Assembly: GCF_000204055.1 (NCBI RefSeq)
Contig: NW_006768834.1
Coordinates: 1 to 64,000, forward strand
Direction: 5' to 3'
DNA length: 64,000 nt
Source: Melampsora larici-populina 98AG31
Taxonomy: Eukaryota > Basidiomycota > Pucciniomycetes > Pucciniales > Melampsoraceae
A program made the position numbers and the translations under genes. Of this stretch, positions 35,740 through 45,977 are shown one piece after another (position 1 is the first letter of the stretch; each line of letters opens with the position of its first letter). The notes beneath the pieces were generated by a model. The model did not search any database, was not told the DNA's origin, and saw only the letters and a program-made list of their open reading frames with translations.

Positions 35740-36532
35740 AGAATATGACTCCACTGAAAATTTGATGATCACATGATCGGAGTGACCAGGCTTTTGACTT
35801 CGACGAGTTTCCCAACCTCCATCCATATTCTCGGGACCCCGACCAGGTAGGATGAGGTTTGAACCTACACCATAATGATGATTAGAGGTTGAAACAACTT
35901 GAGCTACGAGTAAGGCGCTGGCTAAGTCAAAACGAGACACCGGATTATCAGGGAAAATCGGGATGGGATGACCATAGACGCGAAATCGGGCAAGACCACC
36001 TGAAATGAAACACTGGTGAGATGGAGAGAAGGTCACAGTAGGAAATGAGCAAATGATTACGAACCATCAGGAATCATGTGTAACTTCAGATATTGGTAAG
36101 TCTCGGCGGTTTGCTCGATTTTGAACAGGTGACGTGATGAAGGACCTAGAGGCACGGCTGGCAACAATTCTTGCCACTGCTTTTTCCAAACCACATCAAT
36201 CAAACAGTAATGAGAAGCTGATTGGTTCATCTCATTGGGAACGTACCTGGGAATGATCAGCACATGGAGCTATTGTGGAGGTTGAATCGGATTGAGCGCT
36301 GATGGGAAGTCCAAAGACAGAACAAGCTGAAGCTTTGTTGCCACTGAAGTGGGTGGTGTTGAGATCAAAGCCTTCGATAGTGGCGGAAGAGACGCCGAGG
36401 CGAATGATGACCCTATAGATGAAGTTTGTCGAAAGCCATGATAAGTTGAGCTGATCAGGATCTGACTCGAAGTGAGATCGGGTTTATGACTGACCAATCA
36501 TATGTAGGATTGTGACGACGAGATTCCCATCC
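35740..36532 (-). pseudogene. Allantoicase fragment (5' end missing)
   Basis: The minus strand reads GWESRRHNPTYDW, then RLGVSSATIEGFDLNTTHFS followed by GNKASACSV, then WQELLPAVPLGPSSRHLFKI, GGLARFRVYG, VVSTSNHHYGVGSNLILPGR, MDGGWETRRSQKPGHSDHVI. These are the signature blocks of allantoicase (allantoate to ureidoglycolate and urea, purine catabolism). The N-terminal lobe start is absent: sequence upstream of 36532 is unrelated. The C-terminal end degenerates into the adjoining uL24m piece. Intron junctions are preserved. It is the fourth gene fragment carried by the 13.8-kb transposon. Confidence 0.75.
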
Positions 36533-36975
36533 CTGAAAGAAGATTCAGAATACCAGATTGTCAAGATTCATAAGGGAAATCAACAAAAGGTGGAGCAAGT
36601 TTCAAGGATACTTTATGGAGAGCTTCCAAGTGTTCAGTGAGGAACACTGAGCGCTCAGTCGTTAATACTGAGTGTTCAGGGCCGCTTGTCTCCTAGTCTG
36701 CCTGAGGCTTGACTCAGACGGATGAAGTTCAGCGTAAGGAATGTTCTTCCAATCTTTCCCCTTTGTGGATAATTGTACGCTTCTGGGCCACAAAAATCAC
36801 ACAAATGTGACAAAATTGCCAAGATCTTTGGGCCCCCGAAGTCGGGGGCCTTCTCCACAGGCACTGTGAAACTGTTGTTTGCTCAACAGGGATCGTCGCT
36901 GGCGCACCACAAGACAAGTGCTCAATTCCGAGCGTCACCTTGCATCCAACCTCTCTCGCCCATACCTTTTCTATC

Positions 36976-39900
36976 ATGCTCCGCAGGAGCCATTCCGCGA
37001 GGGGTGCAACCTTGCTGGCTCAGCACAAGCAAAAATCTCTCACCACACGGCCGAAAAAACAACCACAATTCATCAATGCTAGCGAAGAATCTCAGCGCGT
37101 AGAAGTTGGCAACATGTTTCAGCCAAGGCACGGATACCCAGCTCGACCAGAGCAGATCCAGTCTGTTGTCGATCTACTCAACGACCGCACCTCGTTCTTA
37201 TTAGCCGGAACTGGCTTTGGCAAAAGCCGGGTGCCCGAAATGTACTATCACGCTCACGAAACAACTTCGGCGCCCATTATCCTCTGTATTAACCCCTTGG
37301 ATGCCCTCGGAGACGATCAGGTCAGCAGTTCACTGTTTCACTCGGCAATCAGACTTGATCTGACTAGGGTTGCCTTTGCAGGTCAGCGAGAAAGAGGCAG
37401 TAGATCTGCGGGCAATCAATTTGACTGGCGAAAACTGCACGCAGGACGCGTGTGATTCCATTTTGCTCGGCGATTTCGTCTTCGTCTATGTGGTAATGTG
37501 TTCATCCTTGGGTATACAGATGATATCATGTGTATAGGCTAACATCAAAGTGCTTCTTTGTCTGGTCGGTGGCCAGAGTCCAGAGGTGGCGTTGACGAAC
37601 AAAATATTTGACCGATTGTGGCGAGAACCACGGTTTTAGGCCAGGTTGATCCTCACGGTAGTCGATGAAGCTCACATGATCTACACTTGGGGACTGGTGG
37701 AGAGTGGTCAAGCGAAGCGTCTAGCCAGCCACGTTCGCGTACAGGATGCAGGTGTATTCCGACCTTCTTACGGCGATCTTGCGCGGCGATTTCTCTCGAC
37801 AGTCAAAGTTCCATTGCTGTTGATGTCCGCAACATGCACACCCCAGGCCATCCTAGCTATTCAGGCCAACCTCAAATTAGATCCTCAGGATGTATTTGTG
37901 ACCAGAGCTGAGCTGGTTCGTCCAGAGATCCGGCTCATACGCAGGACTTTCAAACGACCCCACAAAGCCTCACTCCGTGGAATCTTCCCACATGAAGATC
38001 AAGTGCCTACCAGCTCTATTCCCCCGACACTATTGTATAGTGGCACTCAGAATGCAACTTTAGAATACTTGCAAATTCTCAACACCAGCCGAGGACAGCC
38101 AAACGAAACCGGGAATCCCTTCTCCAACTTTGCTCGCCGATACCACGCCTCCACCGGGCCCGAAGCCAAGCTCGATGCTGTGGCTGCGTATGTGACAGGC
38201 ACCCTGGCGGTACTTTGCTGCACGCTGGCCCTCGGCCTGGGTCAAAATTGGAGTCGGGTTCGAAGAGTAGTTGTTGTGGGTCGACAAGACCCTTGCAACT
38301 TCGTACAGATGACTGGACGCTGTGGACGAGATGGGCGCCGAGGTCTAGGTATCATTTTGGTGGAGCATAAGCGTACGAAAGGGAAGAGCAGGATTTCCGA
38401 TTTCAAAACCCCGACGATCATGACGGACGATGATCGTATGGACGCGTTTGCAATAACGCCTGTGTGCTTACGAGTGGCCCTGGCCGTGGATCTGAAGTGA
38501 GCTAAGTTTTTCACCTCGGCGTCCTGCATTTCATCATGCTGAAGTGTCTTGAAAGGCTCGGGTTCATACCTCTGGACATAGATCACTGCTCCGTCAAGGA
38601 GGAGGCAAAGCGTCAGCTGGAAGCAAATATGAGCCCGTGCGACTGTTCAAACTGCAAACCTGAGGAGGCAGAGGCTCTCTGGCTCGCCCAATCAGCGCTC
38701 ACGACGGACAACTTCGATGGGGCGCTAGCAATGTGCGAATCGCAACTCTTCGACCTCGCCAATAGCCTACCTGAAAGGCCTCCACCTCCGGCCCCCCAAA
38801 CACGTTCACTGGCCATGCGTTGCAAGGCCGACGACCCCATCCGAAGTTCTCCCTTGCACAAATCACTAGTCAACATGTTCGAATCGTCTTTTGAAAGGTT
38901 TTTCAACACAATTTTCACAGGGCCTTCGGACCTGGGCCCTGCAGATTATTTTAGCCGGGAGTTAGCGTGGGGTTTGGCAAAGAATGTGGATGAATTGTCG
39001 AGTCCAAAAGGTTTTGCAGCTGTTTTGACCAGTGAAATGATCCCCGGTCAATACCAATGCCATTTGGAAGCTTTCAATGAGTGGAAAGACGCCTATGATA
39101 CTGCTGACATCATCGCTGTCGCTCGTTATTCTCGGCTGGCCACTCTTAAACCCGCCGCCAAGATCGAACCGCCACAATCTGTCGAAGGAGCTGTCATCTC
39201 ACACGCTCGGGAACTGGCAGACAAGGAACAATCACGATTTGAGCGAGATCAAGCCAAGTTGCAGGACGCCGAAGACAAACAGGCTGAACGGTATCGAATT
39301 GCCAAAGAGAAGGAGGAGACCAAAAAGGCCAAAGCCGTCGCTAAAGCAGAAAAGGCACGAATCGCGAAAGATAATAAAGAAGCCAAAAAGGCTGCAGCCT
39401 TAGCTAAAGCGGCCGAAAAGGCCCGGATTGCCAAAGAGAAGGGTCAGCTGCCCAAACCCAAACCCCGGCCGCCTGCTAAAACACGTGCTCGCAAGGTGGT
39501 TCCTCCTGCCGGAACTGCCACAACTGAGCACCTCTCCGGCATTTCGAAGCCCGGAGGCCTCAAAGACGTGGTCCAAGAACCTCATCAGAAAGGAAGCCTG
39601 ACTCAGCAGGTAAGACTAGCTCATTGCCCGATGTTACGACCCACGTCCAAACAATATGTTGACCCTTAGTGTTATTCAGGAGTTCACCGCTCATGATGTG
39701 TCACATGAGTCCGCTGTGCGAGCGTTTACAGACCTGGTCGGCGGCTCGTCCAAAAGAGCCGCGTCTGATGACCTGTTGGTCACCACGGATCCCAAGCGTA
39801 GGCTGCCCTTGCAGGTAAGAGGTCTTACAGAATTTCACTGTAATTCCATGACTCTAAATACGATTAAATATTCACAAGGCTTGTGTGATCTTATTACATT

Positions 39901-40094
39901 GTCAGTCCTCGCCCTGGGCCTCAGGGTTTTCCCACGAAGACAACACATCAGACGCGCCCCACCGAAATCGAGACGATCGACCAGCCGCTTTATCGGCATT
40001 AATCAATCCAACCATATGCTCATGTCCCTCGCGCCAAACGTTAACGGTCATTGGGGGGGGCCGCGCGGTAGATTTATTGCCTAAATGTTCCTGA
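36976..40094 (+). CDS. RecQ-like DNA helicase, transposon-borne, with one in-frame stop
   Basis: Model: join(36976..37320, 37382..37492, 37577..38496, 38556..39609, 39680..39814, 39906..40094), 918 codons, all phases consistent. Motifs: ARPEQIQ (motif 0), AGTGFGKS (Walker A, about residues 77-84), INPLDALGDDQV (Ia), VSPEVALTNKIF, VVDEAHMIYTWG (DEAH, about 182-185), LLLMSATCTP (III), TLLYSGTQN (IV), CCTLALGLGQNW (V) and QMTGRCGRDGRRG (VI, about 396). This is a superfamily 2, 3'-5' helicase core of RecQ type. A Cys cluster (CDCSNC), an Ala/Lys/Glu coiled region and a basic tail follow. A TAG at 37637-37639 (codon 173, between SPEVALTNKIF and DEAH) interrupts an otherwise clean frame, so this copy may be a recent pseudogene. 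The last exon runs antisense over the end of the neighbouring gene. The first exon start is the first ATG; a later ATG at MFQPRHGY is also possible. Confidence 0.7.
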
Positions 40095-42843
40095 GCATAG
40101 CTGAGAAACGCCTTCATCGAGGCGTCAGTGATTGTGTTTGGGTTGGGCTGGTAGACCATCTTGTGACCGGATAGGGATCTGAGTAGCTGCATGAGCATTC
40201 GTAGCTGTGGACAAAACGATTTCTGTGTCAGATAGGAGATTGTGGTGCAATACTATGTTGAAGACACATACCAATGGAATGTTGTTCGAAAAGCGATACG
40301 TGAGGCGTTCAATGTCCGTCCCATGTCCCTGTGAGTTGATGAGAGCACAGATAAGCCTTCTCTCACTTGTGATTCAATGTACACTTCGAAAGATTGTGAA
40401 CTCACGGTGTTGTTGTACATATGTTTGAGCCAAAAAATATGTATTTCCAGGTACTCATCAATAGCGAGCCAATGGTTATCTCCTCGGCCTGAAGGAATAA
40501 GCAGCGAGTGCTTGATGGCATGTGCAAGGCTCTTAGGTAAGTCAACTTCTAAAAGCATGACTATCCTTGGTATATGCCGTGCATAATGCGAAAGCCCTGT
40601 TAATCCTTGGGCCATTACGGCCCAACGCTTCCACATGGCCATAAGTCTACCAATGTCACCAGCGCGAGTGGACTCGTGGGCCTCGACCACGGTTGCAAAA
40701 TCTCTCAAACGCAATATTAAATTATACCGAGTATGATCCCCATTCGCAGCGGCCGCTTTCAGGGAGGTTTGGTCAAAATACTGCTTCCAGACCTTATCAA
40801 ATATTCGTAGAATATCTGCCTCTTCGGTCCAGTTGACGTGTTCTTCAGCCTCGATCACCTGTCTAGTGGGCCAGCAAAGTAAGTGATGTGTTACATTCCT
40901 ACAGCGCGAGTAAATTTGTTACTTACTTGAGAATAAACACCAGGGTTGCTTTATGAACGATTTGCAAAGATCGCATGATGCTGTTGAAATCTTGCGATTG
41001 CGGTGGCTTCTTGTACTCACCACCTAAGGCATGAGCTGATCGCCACACCCCGGAATCATGTCCATTCCCAGAATCACCCCAATGAAGACCCCATATGGCC
41101 TTCGCAAAATTCCAATTGGTATGCGCACCACCAAAGATAGACAGGACCCAATCAATGCCCTCAAGTGCTTTCACCGGTGGATAGCGCTTAACTCGCAAGC
41201 TTTCAAGTAGCTGGTTCGAGCCAACGTCTCCCGCCGCGATTAACACCCTCTTGGCATACTCGTCTTTGTCGACACCGGTTTGGCCCATTACTGCGTCTAG
41301 AACTCGTGAAACCCCATCGGCAGACGAGTCAGGCGCATCCATCATACGGAGAAAGTGTATGTTCGGCTTGTGCAATGCAATTTGGTCTATAGGTGGTGGT
41401 CGACATGACAGCTTTGGTAGCTTGTTGGCCTCGGGGACTCCAGGTAGGTGACTCGAGAATTCCAATAGTGCTTGGGCGAGTTGTGATTTGATAACTAAGA
41501 CCCAGTGTTCCATGTCTGAAGGGGACGGCGCAAACAAACCAACTTCCACTGGCTTGCGGTCCGCAGAGTCCATGGCGTCCAAAAATGTGGCGATGCTAGC
41601 CGCCTCGTCCGCGCATTTCGCCTGGAGACAGCTGCGAATGACGTGATAAAACCCCCAGGTGCCGTGGAATAGGCGCGACGATGTGTCAATTCGAGTATTG
41701 TGGATCCTAAGATGTATGTCAATATTATCAAAGCATAATAAAGGCATGATCTTATGATTCACTTTGAAAAGATCAATCATTCTTTCTTCTTGCAGTATGC
41801 GAAGGTGGTCCGTAGCTTGCAAAACACTCGTACGTGAGGTGGTCAATCCGAGAGTGTGTAGCCATTCGTTGACTCGACACGAGACTCCACTCGCCAGAGT
41901 CATCAAACCATTCGCAAGGGGTATGGCGTTAGCGCGACGATTGCAAGCTACAGCGATCATCGAACATATCATTGTTGGGAGCTTACATTCGAAGTGGAGG
42001 GTGGAAGTGTCAGTAAGTAAAACCATCCGGTTTTTGAAAATCTTCCATGGCTCACTGTTTCGATTTTATGCCCGGCCAGGCTTGCCGCATTTGGTTTCAC
42101 GAAAACCAGGTTCTCGAGGGACAAGACGGTGTCCTCATCCAACGCCCCTTCGATCCCGCTCTCCCCGGAATTGGGGTTGTCACCAGGTGGAGTGCTAGCC
42201 TGGGACTGCAAGGGGTGCGCCGCCTCGACATGTTCATCCTCTTTGTCGTCGGTCGGCTTCTTGTTCTTCATGCTAAGGGAGAGCTTGCTTCGTATTAGGG
42301 AATGAAGGAAGGGCATCCCAGTCTGGATTTGTTTGGCACGATGCTCCGCTGCACCTTCACCGAAGTAGTCAGGTGTGATGCGGTTCGAACTCGTGAAAGC
42401 TCCTGCGGGAAAATAACCCCTCATGACTTCCTGCTGATTCACAATTGCAGAGGCCTGAGGAAAACAAACCGCGGAGGTCAGGTTGGTTACATCGCGTCAG
42501 ATCATATTCTTTGAAGAAAGAAGTTCCGGCTGACCTCTTCCAAGATTATTTTCTCCCAGCCTTCTTCGCCTACATCGCTGGTCCTAGTCAGATTGCCAAG
42601 ATTCTTGACAATTGACCGGGTGGTCTTGATTCCCAAGCCAATCTTCATGAAACGTTGGCGGGAATTCAATTCTTCGTGAGTCGAAGAGAAAAAGGTCACC
42701 ATAAATTCTTTTGGGCTGAAGCCAATCTTGTTGATATAGTCACAAACGTCTATTGTACAAGCAACTGTCTTGGGAATATGCACGCTGGGTGTTATAGGTG
42801 TTTGAGCAGAGCCATTAGGAGGTTTAGGAGTGGGAGTCGGCAT
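39902..42843 (-). CDS. DUF6589-type large protein, candidate transposase, 886 aa
   Basis: Model: complement(join(39902..40204, 40268..40862, 40927..41981, 42056..42454, 42535..42843)), 887 codons with consistent phases and no stops. Exon 1: MPTPTPKPPNG.. and GFSPKEFMVTFFSSTHEELN; exon 2: RGYFPAGAFTSSNRITPDYF and GMPFLHSLI; exon 3: LPTMICSMIAVACNRRAN, LLCFDNIDIHLR, VLIAAGDVGSNQLLESLR and FGGAHTNWNFAKAIWGLHWG; exon 4: SGRGDNHWLAIDEYLEIHIF. This order matches the basidiomycete DUF6589 family as I remember it. The D of FDN, the D of AGD and the E of DEYLE are spaced as in an RNase-H-like DDE fold (inference). The final donor is uncertain: the strong GTATGT site (40271) shifts frame, while a weak GTGTCT site (40267) keeps it. 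Start ATG at 42843; further upstream codons are open. Confidence 0.6.
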
Positions 42844-43377
42844 TTTATGAGATGCTGGTTCTTTTTGAAATGGAATATGAACACGATGTAATAATACACG
42901 GAAGCCAAGACGGGCCCAATTCATACAACGATGGACAAACCGTGAAGCGATCAAGAGTGTACAGCTGTTCAACCTCGAACTTGACCAAAGTGCTCATGAA
43001 CGGGAATCTAACGTAGCGCATGAGGCCCCCGCGCATGTTTGAGTTTCAAGCTAATAAACCAATCCCAGGCGTTTTTGGGATTGTATTGTCACGCCTGGGA
43101 TTGATTTGTTAGCTTGAGTGTCATCCTAACAATTCAATCCCAGGATATCTTGGTATTGATTTGAGGATTGAGTGTCATCCTAACCAATCAAACCCATTAT
43201 AACATGGGTCAGATCGGGTGGATGAAACTCAAACGACGCGCCTGGTGGAAACCCCAGGCGCGTTTAACCCCAACATGCAATAAGGGGAAAGACAAGAAGG
43301 CATCTGCAACTTTGACATCGATCAAATAGAAGGTCTTTCGTCCCCGGTGCTTTGTTCCCCCATCCAAGCAGCCAGCT
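42844..43377. promoter_or_regulatory. Divergent intergenic region with two hairpins
   Basis: This interval separates two divergently oriented DUF6589-type genes, so it should hold both promoters. CAAGCTAATAAACCAATCCC..GGCG (43047-43071) pairs with 43092-43116 (25 bp, two mismatches). CGCGCCTGG (43237-43245) pairs with CCAGGCGCG (43254-43262). The AATCCCAGG motif recurs near 43136. Regulatory or protein-binding roles are inference. Confidence 0.45.
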
Positions 43378-44158
43378 ATGTCAGAACATTACCCATCTGA
43401 TGCCCCTCCATTCGACGCACATCAATCGGATGATGTGCAATCAGTGCCTGATATCTCTGAACGGCATGGATTTGATTCACCTACCTCTGAGGGACAACGA
43501 ACCAAAACCGATGGATATGAATCACCTACCTCTGAAGGACCACGTTCAGTTTCTCTTCGCGGCGAATTAATGGAAACAGAACCATCGGACCCTCCGGATT
43601 CTGATGACTCTTTTGTCATACCTCTCAGCGAGATTGATCGAGGTGAGCGAGTCTCTTGCATCATTGATGCTATCCTAGATCAAGACATGACTGTACGACA
43701 GTTTATTGGCGAGGTTAGACCCACACCCTATACGCTCATCAACCCAACCTGCACTCCAAATCAAAGGCAGATTGTCATTAGGAGCATCGACGCCATCAAC
43801 TACATGCGCAGTCAAAACTTGAACGTTGAAGAGTTCATCCACGCTATACTTGATCGTACCAACGAGGATCTCTGGCCACATCAGGCTTCCTTTCGTGGCA
43901 CTGGCATATACTCTTGTGCGGTCATTCAAGGCATATTTATTGGCCTGCGCAACCAAATCTGCGGCGCCGGAAATGAACAGGGAATATGGTGTGAGCTGAT
44001 CCAATGGGAGGTAAGCCAAGCTTCTATCTCTTACATTCCACGTCCTCGTTCTGCAATGTAGCATCTCACAAAATGTTTGACTTACCATCTTTCCTTTAAT
44101 GTTTTGACAGGCTAATGACTTGCGGATCATTGTGGCGGAGAATCCCTCTCCATGGTGA
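43378..44158 (+). CDS. Truncated DUF6589-type N-terminal protein, 2 exons, 226 aa
   Basis: Model: join(43378..44010, 44111..44158), donor GTAAGC, acceptor TTTTGACAG. After an acidic Ser/Pro-rich start (MSEHYPSDAPPFDAHQSDD) with a 14-residue duplicated GFDSPTSEGQRTK / GYESPTSEGPRSV segment, the second half contains AINYMRSQNLNVEEFIHAIL, GIWCELIQWE and ANDLRIIVAE. This parallels the first exons of the minus-strand DUF6589 gene (YINKIGFSPKEFMVTFF, GWEKIILEE, ASAIVNQQ), including the intron position. It stops at TGA 44156, about 230 bp before the right TIR. It is either a truncated paralogue or a short regulatory form. Confidence 0.5.
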
Positions 44159-44392
44159 AGCAACTCGGTGACTTGCATTAGGTGAGATACTTTCTCACCT
44201 TCCCTCATGATGATGGCTCATCTTCTTCATAATAGTTTCTCACACTGATACTGACCATTATGAAGCAGTGCGAAGGACCTTTGCGACACAAAAAATGCAT
44301 TGTCTCTAGGTCCCTTGAGGACCTCAAACTGCTGTTTGTGCTTAAGAATTTATGGGAGGACGAAACCTTTTGCACCTCGCAGCATTTGAGAG
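44159..44392. other. Spacer between truncated gene and right TIR
   Basis: No gene. GGTGAGATACTTTCTCACC (about 44179) is a small hairpin. Confidence 0.4.
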
Positions 44393-44687
44393 TCGCGAGG
44401 CCCTGATGGGCCCCGGTTTTGGCCCGAATTCCTTTTTGCAAAGCATCTTTTGAGCCATTTAAGTTAAGGAAAAATGGAGCAGGGCAAAAGATGCGCAGCG
44501 CCCCTGCGCATATTTTTGATAAGGATCTCGAGAGGAGATGATTAGTGAGATTTTTGTGCAGTGACAATGATAGATTTTGTCGAAATTCCCCGACAGATCT
44601 CACGCCAAATTTGGGACTTTGCGTGTAAGTCCCTCGTTTGAGCTGGCCTGTACAGCCTCAGAGAAACGGGGGACTTTGTTAAGTTTG
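44393..44687. repeat. Right 295-bp terminal inverted repeat
   Basis: Mirror of the left arm, followed directly by the 9-bp duplication AAGATATTC (44688-44696). Confidence 0.9.
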
Positions 44688-44982
44688 AAGATATTCAGTC
44701 ATTGGTCTTGTTGAGAGGTTGTGTCAAATCAAGGCTCTCTCCAAGGACTTCTATTGTGCACAATACAGGTGAGGGTTGTAAGAAACCTTTGATCCTTTTC
44801 AGAAAATCTGCCGACATCGTTGCAAAGCTGGTCAGCTGCGCTAAGGTTATTGATTCCCATATATCAGGATAGGTTGCGGACACCTTTTTGGCAGGGTCCT
44901 TCAATAGCATTATTTTAGAATACAATGTTTGCAATCATATGATATGATATGATGTTGATGAGCTGCAATGACAAGATTAGAA

Positions 44983-45676
44983 CAATAGGGGTCCTCAAGT
45001 TCAGAAGATTTGAACACAGTCCAAGTGTAAATTGAACAGCTATCTGAGCAAGCATACCTGTTCAATATCTGAGCAAGGACGCACGTGTGTTCTGTTTGTT
45101 TTGTGCATGGGGCATGTTTGTTTTGTGCATGGAACACATCCTCAGACACCAACATGAAAACAAAAATCACAAGTCTGGAGACTGAGCAGGACTTGGATAA
45201 TGGGTTGAGACAAGGCAGTTTCCTCCATCTCTCCATCTGTGAGACGAAATCACAATTTGTCCGTTTCAATAGGCAATTTCCATTTTCATCCTCACCATGA
45301 GCACAGCCCATCTGCCCTTGAAAGACAGAGTCAAATCTTTGTGTCAGCACTATTCACCTAATCACTGTTTTTTTGGTGGTGATAATTGATAATGAGAACA
45401 ACGAGAAAACAGAAAAGAGAGACAAGATAAAGATTGGATGTGAGCATACAGGCAGAGTTTATAAAGGCTACCACATATCCAATGTTTGTTGATATCATGG
45501 CTTAAGGAAAATTTTCTTGTCTTGGGCCTTCTGTTTGTTTCAGCGTAGACCTCTGATTGTTACCTGTCCACAGAGGCTCCGAGCCACTGGTCGAATTCAA
45601 TGAAATAAATTAACAATTCAAACACGGTCCAAGTGTAATTCAAACACGATTTTTCTCAACTTGAGGACCCCTATTG
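44983..45676. mobile_element. TIR element of about 0.7 kb
   Basis: AATAGGGGTCCTCAAGTT at 44983 and AACTTGAGGACCCCTATT ending at 45676 are inverted. The subterminal CACAGTCCAAGTGTAA / TTACACTTGGACCGTG pair is also inverted. The interior duplicates TTTGTTTTGTGCATGG (about 45096 and 45116). It has no coding capacity. Confidence 0.65.
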
Positions 45677-45977
45677 CTAACCTCATCTTCATCCCAATCC
45701 GTCATTATCTGGTTCAACATGTGGTTTCCTACTTAGGTTAAGCACTGGTAATGGTGAAGGAGCTACAATAATTTTAAGATAGATTGAGTCCGAGAATTTT
45801 TCATCTCGCCAAGCGAGCGATTTGGTGTACAAATTCTGGAAGAACGACCACCCTACAATCACATACAAACATGCAGGTGACATCTCATCTCCAGTATGAT
45901 GGGCATCTTAAAAAGTTAGGCAACAGTCATTAGATGTCAGTACTGGGAATTCTCCTGGGTGTCCACAGGTTTCAGGC

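Larger units (their letters stand above)
30881..44687. mobile_element. 13.8-kb transposon: 295-bp TIRs, 9-bp TSD, RecQ-like + DUF6589 genes
   Basis: The left TIR 30881-31175 and right TIR 44393-44687 are reverse complements and appear identical over 295 bp on direct reading. Both begin CAAACTTAACAAAGTCCCCC. AAGATATTC is repeated exactly outside both ends (30872-30880, 44688-44696), so the whole unit moved as one piece and recently. Contents in order: decayed VAC8, USB1, uL24m and allantoicase pieces (31.8-36.5 kb), a RecQ-like helicase (+), a convergent DUF6589-type gene (-), and a truncated DUF6589-type N-terminus (+). No Mutator, hAT, Harbinger or other known transposase is visible. The 9-bp duplication is Mutator-like, but the gene content is not. 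The short relative at 13880-16108 has the same terminal motifs. Confidence 0.85.

Noticed and set aside
30881..44687. Classifying the 13.8-kb element as a Starship, Crypton or Helitron
   Set aside because: There is no tyrosine recombinase (DUF3435/Crypton type) and no Rep/Hel HUH protein. The helicase is RecQ-type rather than Pif1-type, and the element has long TIRs plus a 9-bp duplication, which those classes lack.
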